Source of the DNA: Calditrichia bacterium
Lineage (GTDB): Bacteria; Calditrichota; Calditrichia; RBG-13-44-9; J075
DNA: 64,000 nucleotides
Reading direction: 5' to 3'
Assembly (NCBI GenBank): GCA_028284445.1
Contig: JANQRS010000021.1
Coordinates: forward strand, 186,001-250,000
The notes below the pieces were generated by a model that saw only the letters and a program-made list of their open reading frames with translations, was not told the origin of the DNA and searched no databases. Both the position numbers and the translations under genes were made by a program. Below are positions 9,394-16,569 of the stretch, one piece after another; within the stretch, counting starts at the first letter, position 1, and every line of letters starts with the position of its first letter.

Positions 9394-11115
9394 ATGTCAA
9401 GTAAAGTATCTGAAGTCCCGGAGAACATTGCAAGAAGCCGTGAACTGGCAGAGGTTCAACATCGGAAATCGCCGGATTCGGCGTCCGAAAAAGACTGGAA
9501 AGTTATGTTTGAAGCTATTCTGGAGGGGACGATGGCCGGCTATTGGGACTGGCATATCCCGGAAGATTATGAATACATGAGCCCGACATTCAAGCAAATG
9601 TTTGGCTATGAGGATCATGAAATTCCCAATAACCCCAAAGCCTGGCAGATCTTAATTCACCCGGATGATCTACCTGGCGTATTTCAGGTATTTGAAGAAC
9701 ATGTTCAGTCAAGAGGTAAAATCCCTTTCGAAAACATTGTCCGCTATTATCACAAAGACGGCTCCATCATATGGGTTTTTTGCCGGGGCAAAGTTATTGA
9801 GTGGGACCACCACGGAAATCCGCAGAGAATGGTCGGTAGCCACGTAGATATTACCGAACTAAAAGAAGCCCAGATGAACTTGATTGAATCACAGCGTGAC
9901 CTTGAAGGGCATGTAGCGGAACGTACGGCTGAATTGGAACTTGCGAATGAAGCGCTCCACAAGTCACAGCAGCAATACGAAGAATTATATAATAACGCAC
10001 CAGACATATTTCTGTCAGTAAATCCGAATACTGGTAAGATCATGAGATGCAATCCGACATTGGCGGAAAAGCTGGGTGACAAAACGGAAAATTTTGTCGG
10101 GCAATCACTGCTAAAGATTTATCATCCTGATTGTCACGAAGCCGTCCAAACTGCTTTCAATGAATTTAAAGCAACCGGGCGGGTTGAGCATGCAGAGCTT
10201 GAATTGAGGCGGCATGATAACAGCAAAATCCCTATTCATTTGAAGGTTACCTCCGTGAAAGACAAAGACGGTAACATCCTGTATAGCAACTCAATTCTCC
10301 GGGATATCAGTGATATCAAGGATATGGAAAACGAATTAATACAACAAGCCAGGGAGTTGACGTTCGCCAACCAGGAATTGGAAAGTTTCAGCTATGCTGT
10401 GTCCCATGATCTGAGGGCGCCGCTACGCCACATGTCGGGTTTTTTGGAAGCCTTATGGCAGCAAAGCGTTACCTCCCTGGACGAAAAAGGACGCAGATAT
10501 CTCGAAGTCGCTATAGATTCAGGAAATGAAATGGAACAGCTGATCGAAGACCTGTTGGCTTTTTCACGAACCGGGCGGACAAGCATCAAAAAGCAATTGC
10601 TCGATTTTGGCTTACTTGTTGAAGAATCACTGGCAAAGTTTGAAGCTGAAACGAAAAAGCGCCATATTGAATGGCAAATCCAATCCTTTCCCAAAGTGAA
10701 CGGCGATGAAGCTCTCTTGCGTCAGGTTGTTTTCAATTTGCTCTCAAATGCCGTTAAATATACACGGAATTGTCGGAAGCCACTGATCGAAGTTGGCTGT
10801 TTCGAATCGGCAGATCCTAAAGAAGGTCTCAATGACGCTATTACATTCTTTGTCAGGGATAACGGCGCGGGTTTTGATATGACATATAGGAACAAGCTGT
10901 TTGGTGTTTTCCAACGTCTGCACTGCGCTGAGGAATTTGACGGAACGGGAATCGGTCTTGCCAATGTCAAACGTATCATCAGCCGTCATGGCGGCCAAGT
11001 ATGGGCAGAGGGTGTGGTAAACGAAGGAGCAACCTTCTATTTTACGCTACCGGTTAATGGAAAACCTGCGAGAATGAATAATGGCAGCGAAGCCGAAGCG
11101 AATACTACTAGCTGA
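9394..11115 (+). CDS. PAS-PAS sensor histidine kinase
   Basis: With the start at ATG 9394, preceded by GCGAGG, the product is 573 residues; an in-frame TTG at 9295 also exists but has no ribosome binding site. There is no membrane segment or signal peptide, so the kinase is cytosolic. Two PAS domains (about residues 37-159 and 192-312) are joined by a helical coiled linker. They are followed by a HisKA helix with the phospho-acceptor in VSHDLRAP (His338), the N box NLLSNAVKYT and the G boxes VRDNGAGF and GTGIGLANV of the ATPase. The kinase part resembles the phytochrome-like and KinB-like soluble kinases that signal to single-domain response regulators. A single-domain receiver is encoded convergently at 11208-11606 and could be its partner. 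The signal sensed is unknown. Confidence 0.9.
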   Translation: MSSKVSEVPENIARSRELAEVQHRKSPDSASEKDWKVMFEAILEGTMAGYWDWHIPEDYEYMSPTFKQMFGYEDHEIPNNPKAWQILIHPDDLPGVFQVFEEHVQSRGKIPFENIVRYYHKDGSIIWVFCRGKVIEWDHHGNPQRMVGSHVDITELKEAQMNLIESQRDLEGHVAERTAELELANEALHKSQQQYEELYNNAPDIFLSVNPNTGKIMRCNPTLAEKLGDKTENFVGQSLLKIYHPDCHEAVQTAFNEFKATGRVEHAELELRRHDNSKIPIHLKVTSVKDKDGNILYSNSILRDISDIKDMENELIQQARELTFANQELESFSYAVSHDLRAPLRHMSGFLEALWQQSVTSLDEKGRRYLEVAIDSGNEMEQLIEDLLAFSRTGRTSIKKQLLDFGLLVEESLAKFEAETKKRHIEWQIQSFPKVNGDEALLRQVVFNLLSNAVKYTRNCRKPLIEVGCFESADPKEGLNDAITFFVRDNGAGFDMTYRNKLFGVFQRLHCAEEFDGTGIGLANVKRIISRHGGQVWAEGVVNEGATFYFTLPVNGKPARMNNGSEAEANTTS

Positions 11116-11207
11116 AAATAGCGCAAGAGATCTTGAACTAACCTTTTTTTGAAGGGCGTCTACAAATCCGTTCATATGCCGCAGCGACGCATGAAGGTCA
11201 TTAACTA

Positions 11208-11606
11208 TCAGTGATTTATCAGGAACTCATGATGTTCAACGGCTGCTTTTATGGATTCGGTTAATGCTCCGGGCATGCAAGGCTTTGTCAGAAATCGAAA
11301 AATTTGCCCTTCATTTATGGCTGACTCGGCATCCTCGATATCAGCCTGCCCGGTCAGCAAAATTCGCACAGTGTCTGGTTTATGCTCGCGTGCCGCATTT
11401 AGTAACTGAGCCCCATTCATACGCGGCATCCGCATGTCACTAACGATGACCGCTAAGGTTTCCTTCTTGAGGATTTGCAGCGCCTCCTCCGGGCTTTCCG
11501 TAAATTGAATATCCCATTGGGATCTGTACTTATTTAGCGCTCTGCGCAGGCCTGCAAGGATGAGGCCCTGATCATCAACAAATAATATTTTAGGTTTGCC
11601 TGGCAA
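11208..11606 (-). CDS. Single-domain response regulator (receiver)
   Basis: The 132-residue protein is a complete receiver domain with nothing attached: the acidic pair Asp11-Asp12 (FVDDQG), the phospho-acceptor Asp57 (IVSDMRMP), a Thr in LLTGQ and the Lys in FLTKPC. The sequence around the last two motifs is like the receiver that precedes HD-GYP or kinase outputs in RpfG-type proteins. It lies 71 nt downstream of the hybrid kinase at 11678-13285 on the same strand, so the two probably form an operon. With no output domain it must act by protein contact or phosphotransfer. Confidence 0.9.
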   Translation of the reverse strand: MPGKPKILFVDDQGLILAGLRRALNKYRSQWDIQFTESPEEALQILKKETLAVIVSDMRMPRMNGAQLLNAAREHKPDTVRILLTGQADIEDAESAINEGQIFRFLTKPCMPGALTESIKAAVEHHEFLINH

Positions 11607-11677
11607 CTTTCCTTCCCTCCCAATTGTTAAGGCAATCGGTTTCCTATTTCTGAAAACCGATCAAAAACAAACTTTCC

Positions 11678-13285
11678 TCAATTCGATGCTTCTTCAGATG
11701 ATAATGGAATATCTATGATAAATAATGTACCTTTTCCCATTTCGGACTCGATATTGATCGATCCGCCATGCTTCTGAACGACAACGTTATGAGAAATTGC
11801 CAGCCCCTGTCCCGTTCCTTTGCCAATTTCCTTGGTCGTGAAAAACGGGTTAAATATTTTTTGTTGAATTGCTTCCGGTATCCCTGTGCCGGTATCCCGA
11901 AAACGAATCCGGACCTTGTCCCCAACGTGTTGGGTTGTAATAGTTATCTTACCTTTTTGGTTCGGTTGCTGATCAAGATTATCTGAAATTGCATCAGCAG
12001 CATTAACAATAATATTCAAAAACACCTGATTGAGCTCTCCCGGCAAGCAGGGTAGCAAAGGTAAGTCCGGATCAAAATCGGTAACCACATCAGCAACATA
12101 TTTCCATTTGCTATTGGCTACAATCGTAGTCTTCTCCAAGGCCTTATTGATATCCACAGGTGTTTTTTGATCAAATCCAGGATGTGAAAAATAGCGCATT
12201 GCATCGACGATCTGTGACACGCGGCTTACCCCATCCAGGGATGCTATTACAGCTTCGGGGATCTCTTCAGCTAAATACGCAATTTGACCTGTCGCTTCCT
12301 CATCAAAATCCGGCAGAGCAGCTCCTTGTTCAATTGCTCCCGAAGCAGCCATAGCAGGCAGTTCGCCGAGTAGTTCGGCACAGGCATCTTTCAGAAAATG
12401 TAGATTATCACTGATGAACTGAATCGGGGTGTTAATTTCATGGGCTATTCCAGCTGCCAGTTGCCCCACTGATTCCAGTTTTTGCGCCTGCATCAATTGC
12501 ATTTCCAAATTTCGACGTTCGGTAATATCCTCCGCCAACAAAAGAAACCCGGCAGTGTCAGTTTGAGAATTGGAAATCGGACTTACCGTAATATTCAGAA
12601 GACCATCACCGCCATCTTGTCGCGTATATTGTATATCATTCCATTTTGTTCGCTTAGTTGCTTCCTGGCTAATGGCTATAAATTCCAGTGCAGCATTCCA
12701 GCTCCAACTAATGTTCACCTGTAAAAATTGCTTTCCGATTACTTCGTTCGACGTAAATCCGAAGGCATGCTCGGCTGCCTCGTTCCAAATGGTGATTCTA
12801 TCCATAGGGTCGACTCCGATCAGAATCAACGAAATGGACGAAACCACGTTCTCCATCTCACGGTATGCGTGCTGTAGTTTCGTCTCTGCTTCTTTTCTCT
12901 TCTTCCGCTCATCCTCTTCAAACAAGGCACGCTTAACCGCCGGTATCAGCCGTCCCAGATTATTCTTAGTTACATAGTCGGTGGCTCCTAATTTCAGGCT
13001 TTCGATCGCCAGTTCTTCCCCAATACTCCCTGAAACGAACAGAAACGGAACTTCGGATTCGGCATTTTTTGTAAGTTCAAGCGCAGAAATTCCATCGAAA
13101 GATGGCAATGAATAGTCTGCAAGGATGACGTCGAAACCGCCTTTTGCAAGTTCTGTGAGGAAGCTATCCCGGCATGCAACGTGAACAATCTCGGCTTCAA
13201 CGTCGCTTGCCTCAAATTTCAATTGAATCAACTCGGCATCTTTTGGGCTGTCCTCAAGATGTAATACACGCAGGATGTCCCTCAT
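11678..13285 (-). CDS. Receiver-PAS-histidine kinase hybrid
   Basis: The product has 535 residues. An N-terminal receiver domain (residues 5-125, acidic pair Glu11-Asp12, phospho-acceptor Asp57 in LADYSLP, Lys in YVTKNN) is followed by a coiled linker and a PAS domain (about 140-260). The kinase core has His282 in AAGIAHEINTPIQF, and its C-terminal ATPase has the G boxes FRDTGTGIP and GKGTGQGLAIS. The INTPIQF variant of the H box is common in soluble kinases of this receiver-first type. There is no membrane segment. The ATG at 13285 overlaps the stop of a 64-codon frame upstream in an ATGA arrangement, and the receiver gene at 11208 follows downstream. Confidence 0.92.
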   Translation of the reverse strand: MRDILRVLHLEDSPKDAELIQLKFEASDVEAEIVHVACRDSFLTELAKGGFDVILADYSLPSFDGISALELTKNAESEVPFLFVSGSIGEELAIESLKLGATDYVTKNNLGRLIPAVKRALFEEDERKKRKEAETKLQHAYREMENVVSSISLILIGVDPMDRITIWNEAAEHAFGFTSNEVIGKQFLQVNISWSWNAALEFIAISQEATKRTKWNDIQYTRQDGGDGLLNITVSPISNSQTDTAGFLLLAEDITERRNLEMQLMQAQKLESVGQLAAGIAHEINTPIQFISDNLHFLKDACAELLGELPAMAASGAIEQGAALPDFDEEATGQIAYLAEEIPEAVIASLDGVSRVSQIVDAMRYFSHPGFDQKTPVDINKALEKTTIVANSKWKYVADVVTDFDPDLPLLPCLPGELNQVFLNIIVNAADAISDNLDQQPNQKGKITITTQHVGDKVRIRFRDTGTGIPEAIQQKIFNPFFTTKEIGKGTGQGLAISHNVVVQKHGGSINIESEMGKGTLFIIDIPLSSEEASN

Positions 13286-13476
13286 AATTTTACCTTTTTG
13301 CGATTCTCGAACTTTAGCAGTTGCAAACGTTCTTTGAATATCGGCAAGGCCAACATATTTCTGAGAAAAAAGTCGGCGAGCACATAACCTTCACCATTCC
13401 ATGAGGCCGGATAGAGAAGGATCTGTTTCAACCCCAATTCTTCAATTTCGTACTCCATCAGTGCTGTAAAATGCAT
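13282..13476 (-). CDS. Small hypothetical protein coupled to the hybrid kinase
   Basis: A 64-codon frame from ATG 13476 ends in a TGA that shares bases with the ATG of the downstream kinase (ATGA). This overlap is the main reason to accept it. The product is a mixed hydrophobic and basic chain ending in FENRKKVKL, with no domain I recognise. Only a weak purine-rich sequence (AAAAAG) precedes the start, and the next gene on the other strand begins a few bases away. It may be a truncated remnant of a longer gene or a short leader used for coupling. Confidence 0.35.
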   Translation of the reverse strand: MHFTALMEYEIEELGLKQILLYPASWNGEGYVLADFFLRNMLALPIFKERLQLLKFENRKKVKL

Positions 13477-13508
13477 ATCTTTTTATTTGCATGTCGAGGA
13501 GCAGGATA

Positions 13509-14585
13509 ATGCCAGAACATTTAGCGAGTAAATCAGACAAGATAGGACTTCCGCCCGGCACTCCGGTATTTGTTGGAGAGCAGCGATCCGATGAAATCAA
13601 GATGCAGGTAATTGATTATGGTGAATCGGTTTTTGATCATCGGACCGTTGACGATGTCAAAGCGCTTTTTCCATACAGAGACAAGAGCACCATAAGCTGG
13701 ATTAATATTGACGGGTTACACGATGTTGACCTCGTTCAAGGGCTTTGTCAGCATTTCGAAATACACCCATTGGTTATCGAAGACATTCTCAGTCCGCAGC
13801 AGCGGCCGAAGATCGAGGTTTTTGATCAGTACCTCTACATAGTCTTTAAAATGCTGAATTATCAGAATGAAGAGATTGTCAGCGAGCAGATTAGCCTCAT
13901 CCTCGGAAAGACCTTCGTCATAACCTTCCAGGAAGTGCCGGGAGATATATTTGACTCACTGCGAGAACGAATTGAAAAAGGCCGCGGCCGCATCAGGAAG
14001 AACCAGTCCGACTATTTGGCCTATTCAATCATGGACGTGGTTATTGACCACTATTTTCTTGTTCTTGAGTCGCTTGGTGACGAGATTGAATCGCTGGAAG
14101 AAAATGTGCTAAACAATCCGCAAGAATCATTTTTGGAAGATCTATACTATTTGCGGCACAGATTGATTTATATGCGAAAAGCCACCTGGCCGCTGCGTGA
14201 GGTCGTTAGCACCTTGCAACGCGGGGAATTGACGTTTATAAAGAAGAGTACCTTGCGCTTTATAGGCGATCTCTATGATCATATCGCTCAGGTTATTGAC
14301 ACGGTCGAAACCAATCGCGAAATGGTATCAAGCATTCTTGACGTCTACTTGTCTATGATGAGCAACAAGATGAATGAAATCATGAAGGTGCTGACAATCA
14401 TTGCCACAATCTTCATTCCCCTGTCGTTTCTGGCCGGCGTCTACGGAATGAACTTTGATATGAACGCCGGTCCATTTAATATGCCGGAATTGAGTTACAA
14501 ATATGGGTATCTGATTTTCTGGGGCATCAGTCTGCTCACCGGTGGCGGACTAGTATTCTTTTTCAGACGGAAGAAATGGTTATGA
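13509..14585 (+). CDS. corA: CorA-family magnesium/cobalt transporter
   Basis: The 358-residue product has the layout of CorA channels: a large cytoplasmic alpha/beta domain (residues 1-250), a long stalk helix, and two C-terminal membrane helices, with the selectivity motif YGMNF at 312-316 and a basic end (FRRKKWL). CorA pentamers carry Mg2+ (also Co2+ or Ni2+) inward; a few relatives export zinc. I prefer the ATG at 13509 because GAGGAGCAGG precedes it at a suitable distance; the ATG at 13491 would place this sequence inside the gene. No palindromic zinc operator is seen upstream. It stands alone between a divergent kinase operon and the L33 locus. Confidence 0.93.
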   Translation: MPEHLASKSDKIGLPPGTPVFVGEQRSDEIKMQVIDYGESVFDHRTVDDVKALFPYRDKSTISWINIDGLHDVDLVQGLCQHFEIHPLVIEDILSPQQRPKIEVFDQYLYIVFKMLNYQNEEIVSEQISLILGKTFVITFQEVPGDIFDSLRERIEKGRGRIRKNQSDYLAYSIMDVVIDHYFLVLESLGDEIESLEENVLNNPQESFLEDLYYLRHRLIYMRKATWPLREVVSTLQRGELTFIKKSTLRFIGDLYDHIAQVIDTVETNREMVSSILDVYLSMMSNKMNEIMKVLTIIATIFIPLSFLAGVYGMNFDMNAGPFNMPELSYKYGYLIFWGISLLTGGGLVFFFRRKKWL

Positions 14586-14818
14586 TTTATTGTGGCCACC
14601 GCAGCTTCCAATCCTCCCCACCCCGATCTGCGCCGCCACGATGAATTCCGGTAGCATCACGCTTACCTAGAACCACATGCCCATAAATAGATGCCGAAGC
14701 ACCTTAACTAAGACAACCTGCTTAATCTGGCCAATCAACGCTGGCTGGAGCTCCCTCAGAAACAGATTACGTAAAAAAGCTCTGTTGATTTCGTCTTCCC
14801 GATAAATCTATATCAAAT
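14586..14818. other. Intergenic region upstream of the L33 operators
   Basis: Together with the operator region to 14958 this is a 373-nt stretch without a gene. The first 230 bases show no open frame worth calling and no strong terminator for corA; the remaining part holds the two palindromes and the promoter described separately. Confidence 0.5.
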
Positions 14819-14841
14819 TTAATGCAACTAAGTTGCATTAA
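14819..14841. promoter_or_regulatory. Putative Zur operator 1 upstream of rpmG
   Basis: A perfect inverted repeat with 11-base arms, TTAATGCAACT and AGTTGCATTAA, around a single central A. It belongs to the family TGCAACT-N-AGTTGCA found five times in this window. Its right arm contains the GTTG (14832-14835) that sits 20 bases before the TATATTTG element, so a bound repressor would cover the -33 region of the L33 promoter. Confidence 0.85.
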
Positions 14842-14863
14842 GGAGCTTCGCTAATTATATTTG
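14832..14863 (+). promoter_or_regulatory. FCB-type promoter of rpmG
   Basis: GTTG at 14832-14835 and TATATTTG at 14856-14863 are separated by 20 bases, matching the TTTG-N(19-21)-TAnnTTTG pattern of Bacteroidetes/FCB primary sigma factors. The -33 element lies in operator 1 and the last bases of the -7 element lie in operator 2. The same GTTG-N20-TATATTTG combination is found for zur. Confidence 0.7.
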
Positions 14864-14876
14864 CAACTGAGTTGCA
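14862..14876. promoter_or_regulatory. Putative Zur operator 2 upstream of rpmG
   Basis: TGCAACT and AGTTGCA flank a central G, a perfect 15-base palindrome whose centre is 39 bases from that of operator 1. It overlaps the -7 element and lies 83 bases before the rpmG start codon. Confidence 0.85.
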
Positions 14877-14958
14877 TTAGTAGCTCTGTCGAGAACAGCT
14901 GAAATACTGTTCATTGTCCAGTACCGGTAACAGAACAAACAATTTAAGGAGCAATACA

Positions 14959-15120
14959 ATGGCAAAATCGAACGCAAGAGAAGTTATCAAGATGAGAAGC
15001 ACAGAAAGTCCTTATACGTATACCACCACCAAGAACAAACGTAATACGCCGAACCGGATACAGATGAAAAAGTACGACCCAATTGTCCGCAAGCACGTCC
15101 TTTTTAAGGAATCCCGCTAA
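14959..15120 (+). CDS. rpmG: Ribosomal protein L33, zinc-free form
   Basis: The 53-residue product is a complete L33 of the 50S subunit: [10 protein letters not shown] at the start, [11 protein letters not shown] in the middle and the conserved end [16 protein letters not shown]. It has no cysteine at all, so it is the C-minus paralogue that does not bind zinc. In many bacteria such paralogues are kept under Zur control and replace the zinc-binding form when zinc is scarce. Here two palindromic operators sit at 14819-14841 and 14862-14876. The start is the ATG at 14959 with AAGGAGC 8 bases before it; the longer frame upstream would run through the operator region. A strong hairpin terminator follows at 15172-15199. 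Confidence 0.93.
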   Translation: MAKSNAREVIKMRSTESPYTYTTTKNKRNTPNRIQMKKYDPIVRKHVLFKESR

Positions 15121-15171
15121 GCTCTGTTTGTCAGACGATTACCGCCAAGTTTGAGCCTGGAACGGTGAGAT

Positions 15172-15199
15172 AAGGCTGAGCGAATTGGCGCTCAGCCTT
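15172..15199. terminator. Bidirectional intrinsic terminator
   Basis: A perfect 11-base stem (AAGGCTGAGCG, loop AATTGG, CGCTCAGCCTT) followed by T residues on the plus strand, with an A-rich left foot that gives T residues on the minus strand. It lies between the convergent rpmG and DUF2147-like genes and can serve both. Confidence 0.85.
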
Positions 15200-15253
15200 T
15201 TGCCTGAACTCGGGCTTCCAGAGAAAATGTGGTATAAATCCGCTTGACGTCCT

Positions 15254-15664
15254 TTAATCTTTCTTAGCAGATTCTTTGTCTTCTGTTTCGGGCTCATCCC
15301 CTTCCGTTTCAGTTTTTGCCTTTTTCCACTCAATAGTTTTTGACATGAAGCCCACCTTTACTTTGATTTTCAAGGTCTCATCTTCCCTGCTCATTTTTGC
15401 ATCAACCCATTTCTTTTTCCTGGCCGCATATAATTTCCCTTCCCATTCACCCTCATCTTTCTTTAAGTCTTTAATAATCTGTTTGCCAACTGCCTCGGCA
15501 GATTTGTCGGATGAAATGATTTCACCGACATAAACCCCTTCTTTTTCAAAAATTTTTACAACTGTGTTATGCTCACCGGTGTCCCAGCTGCCCGATAAAT
15601 CGTCTTGGGCGAGAAGAGAAGAGCCGAGCAAAATCAACGCAAACAATACAACAACCTTCTTCAT
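15254..15664 (-). CDS. Exported DUF2147-like protein
   Basis: The 136-residue product starts with a clear Sec signal peptide (MKKVVVLFALILLGSSLLAQ, cleavage near residue 20). The mature part begins DDLSGSWDTG and continues through GEIISSD, IIKDLKKDEGEWEGKLY and ETLKIKVKVGFMSKTIEWKKA, which follows the plan of DUF2147 proteins: GxW, a G-x-I-x turn, a W-x-G-x-I/L-Y segment, a final strand with a W. The C-terminal 25 residues are an acidic/basic low-complexity tail absent from most relatives. Function of the family is unknown; the protein is periplasmic or outer-membrane facing. AAAGGAA stands 8 bases before the ATG. Confidence 0.75.
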   Translation of the reverse strand: MKKVVVLFALILLGSSLLAQDDLSGSWDTGEHNTVVKIFEKEGVYVGEIISSDKSAEAVGKQIIKDLKKDEGEWEGKLYAARKKKWVDAKMSREDETLKIKVKVGFMSKTIEWKKAKTETEGDEPETEDKESAKKD

Positions 15665-16033
15665 AATCTATTCCTTTCATCTCGAATCTGTTCGTTTCTC
15701 CAAACTACAACGTCAATACTATAAAATCCGATATGTTTTTGGATCGTCAATACCCCACTGTGTTCTAACGTGAATCAAGCAAAAGGGTTCGAAATGCGTC
15801 CATTTCGCCGAATCCGCAAAACGATTCTTCGCGAAATGGCTTAATCGAGTATCCCTGAAACTGACTTATAGCGGACTGGGATTTAGTCTTGATTTTCATA
15901 CACCCCACCTCTACATTATTCTGTTTCAATTCATCGATCATCAAAACTAAGTGAAATAGGTCGCCATGTGTAGGGAAAGCCCTGCTCTCCACATATACCA
16001 GTATATCAGGGCAATTATCCGGAAGGAAAAATC
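15665..16033. other. Intergenic region between DUF2147-like and Ni-SOD genes
   Basis: This divergent region of 369 nt must hold promoters for both neighbours. A minus-strand open frame (15765 to about 16031) encodes an unremarkable chain without a good start or known domain, so I do not call it. No zinc operator palindrome is seen here. Confidence 0.45.
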
Positions 16034-16486
16034 ATGAAGGTATTTATAAGGACATTCGTATTGCTAATAGCCGTATCGTTAATCTATGTACCGGATGCCC
16101 ACAGTCACTGCCAGGTACCGTGTGGTATTTATGATGACTATGCGCGAGTCAAAACCATGATGGAAGACGCTGCAACAGCAAGAAAAGCAGTAGAGCAAAT
16201 GGCGGCGCTATCAGGTAAGGCTGATCCGCAGTCCTATAATCAAATCGTTCGCTGGGTGATGAACAAGGAAAGCCATGCACAAAACGTTATCTCGACGATT
16301 AGCGACTATTTCCTCACGCAAAGAGTCAAGGCAAAGCAGGATGATTATGTTGAGAGATTGAAAAAGCATCACGCAGTGATTGTATCCGCTATGCAGGTGA
16401 AGCAAAATTCAGATATGAAATATGTGGATGCTCTGGAAACCAATATCAAGGCGCTCATGGCCTACTATCCGGAACATAAGCACTAA
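16034..16486 (+). CDS. sodN: Exported nickel superoxide dismutase
   Basis: The product of 150 residues has a Sec signal peptide (residues 1-24, ending VPDAHS) immediately followed by HCQVPCGIYDDYARV. This is the nickel hook HCxxPCxxY: His25, Cys26, Cys30 and Tyr33 would be His1, Cys2, Cys6 and Tyr9 of the mature enzyme, and in the known enzyme the free N-terminal amine is itself a nickel ligand. The remaining 115 residues are helical as expected, with a mature length of 126 against 117 in Streptomyces. Cleavage after AHS fits signal peptidase I (A at -3, S at -1), so no dedicated SodX-type protease may be needed. The enzyme would remove superoxide in the periplasm. AAGGAAAA precedes the start. 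It lies alone, convergent with the large hybrid kinase. Confidence 0.92.
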   Translation: MKVFIRTFVLLIAVSLIYVPDAHSHCQVPCGIYDDYARVKTMMEDAATARKAVEQMAALSGKADPQSYNQIVRWVMNKESHAQNVISTISDYFLTQRVKAKQDDYVERLKKHHAVIVSAMQVKQNSDMKYVDALETNIKALMAYYPEHKH

Positions 16487-16569
16487 TCTGTGACCCCACC
16501 GGCAACTTTTAGTCAGCAGCAAAGAGCGTTGTTGCAACCGGCGCTGTTTGCTGTTGATGATTTTCAGCA

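Noticed and set aside
15765..16031. Minus-strand open frame opposite the promoter region of the Ni-SOD gene
   Set aside because: Only a GTG start without ribosome binding site, no recognisable domain, and it occupies the space needed for the divergent promoters.
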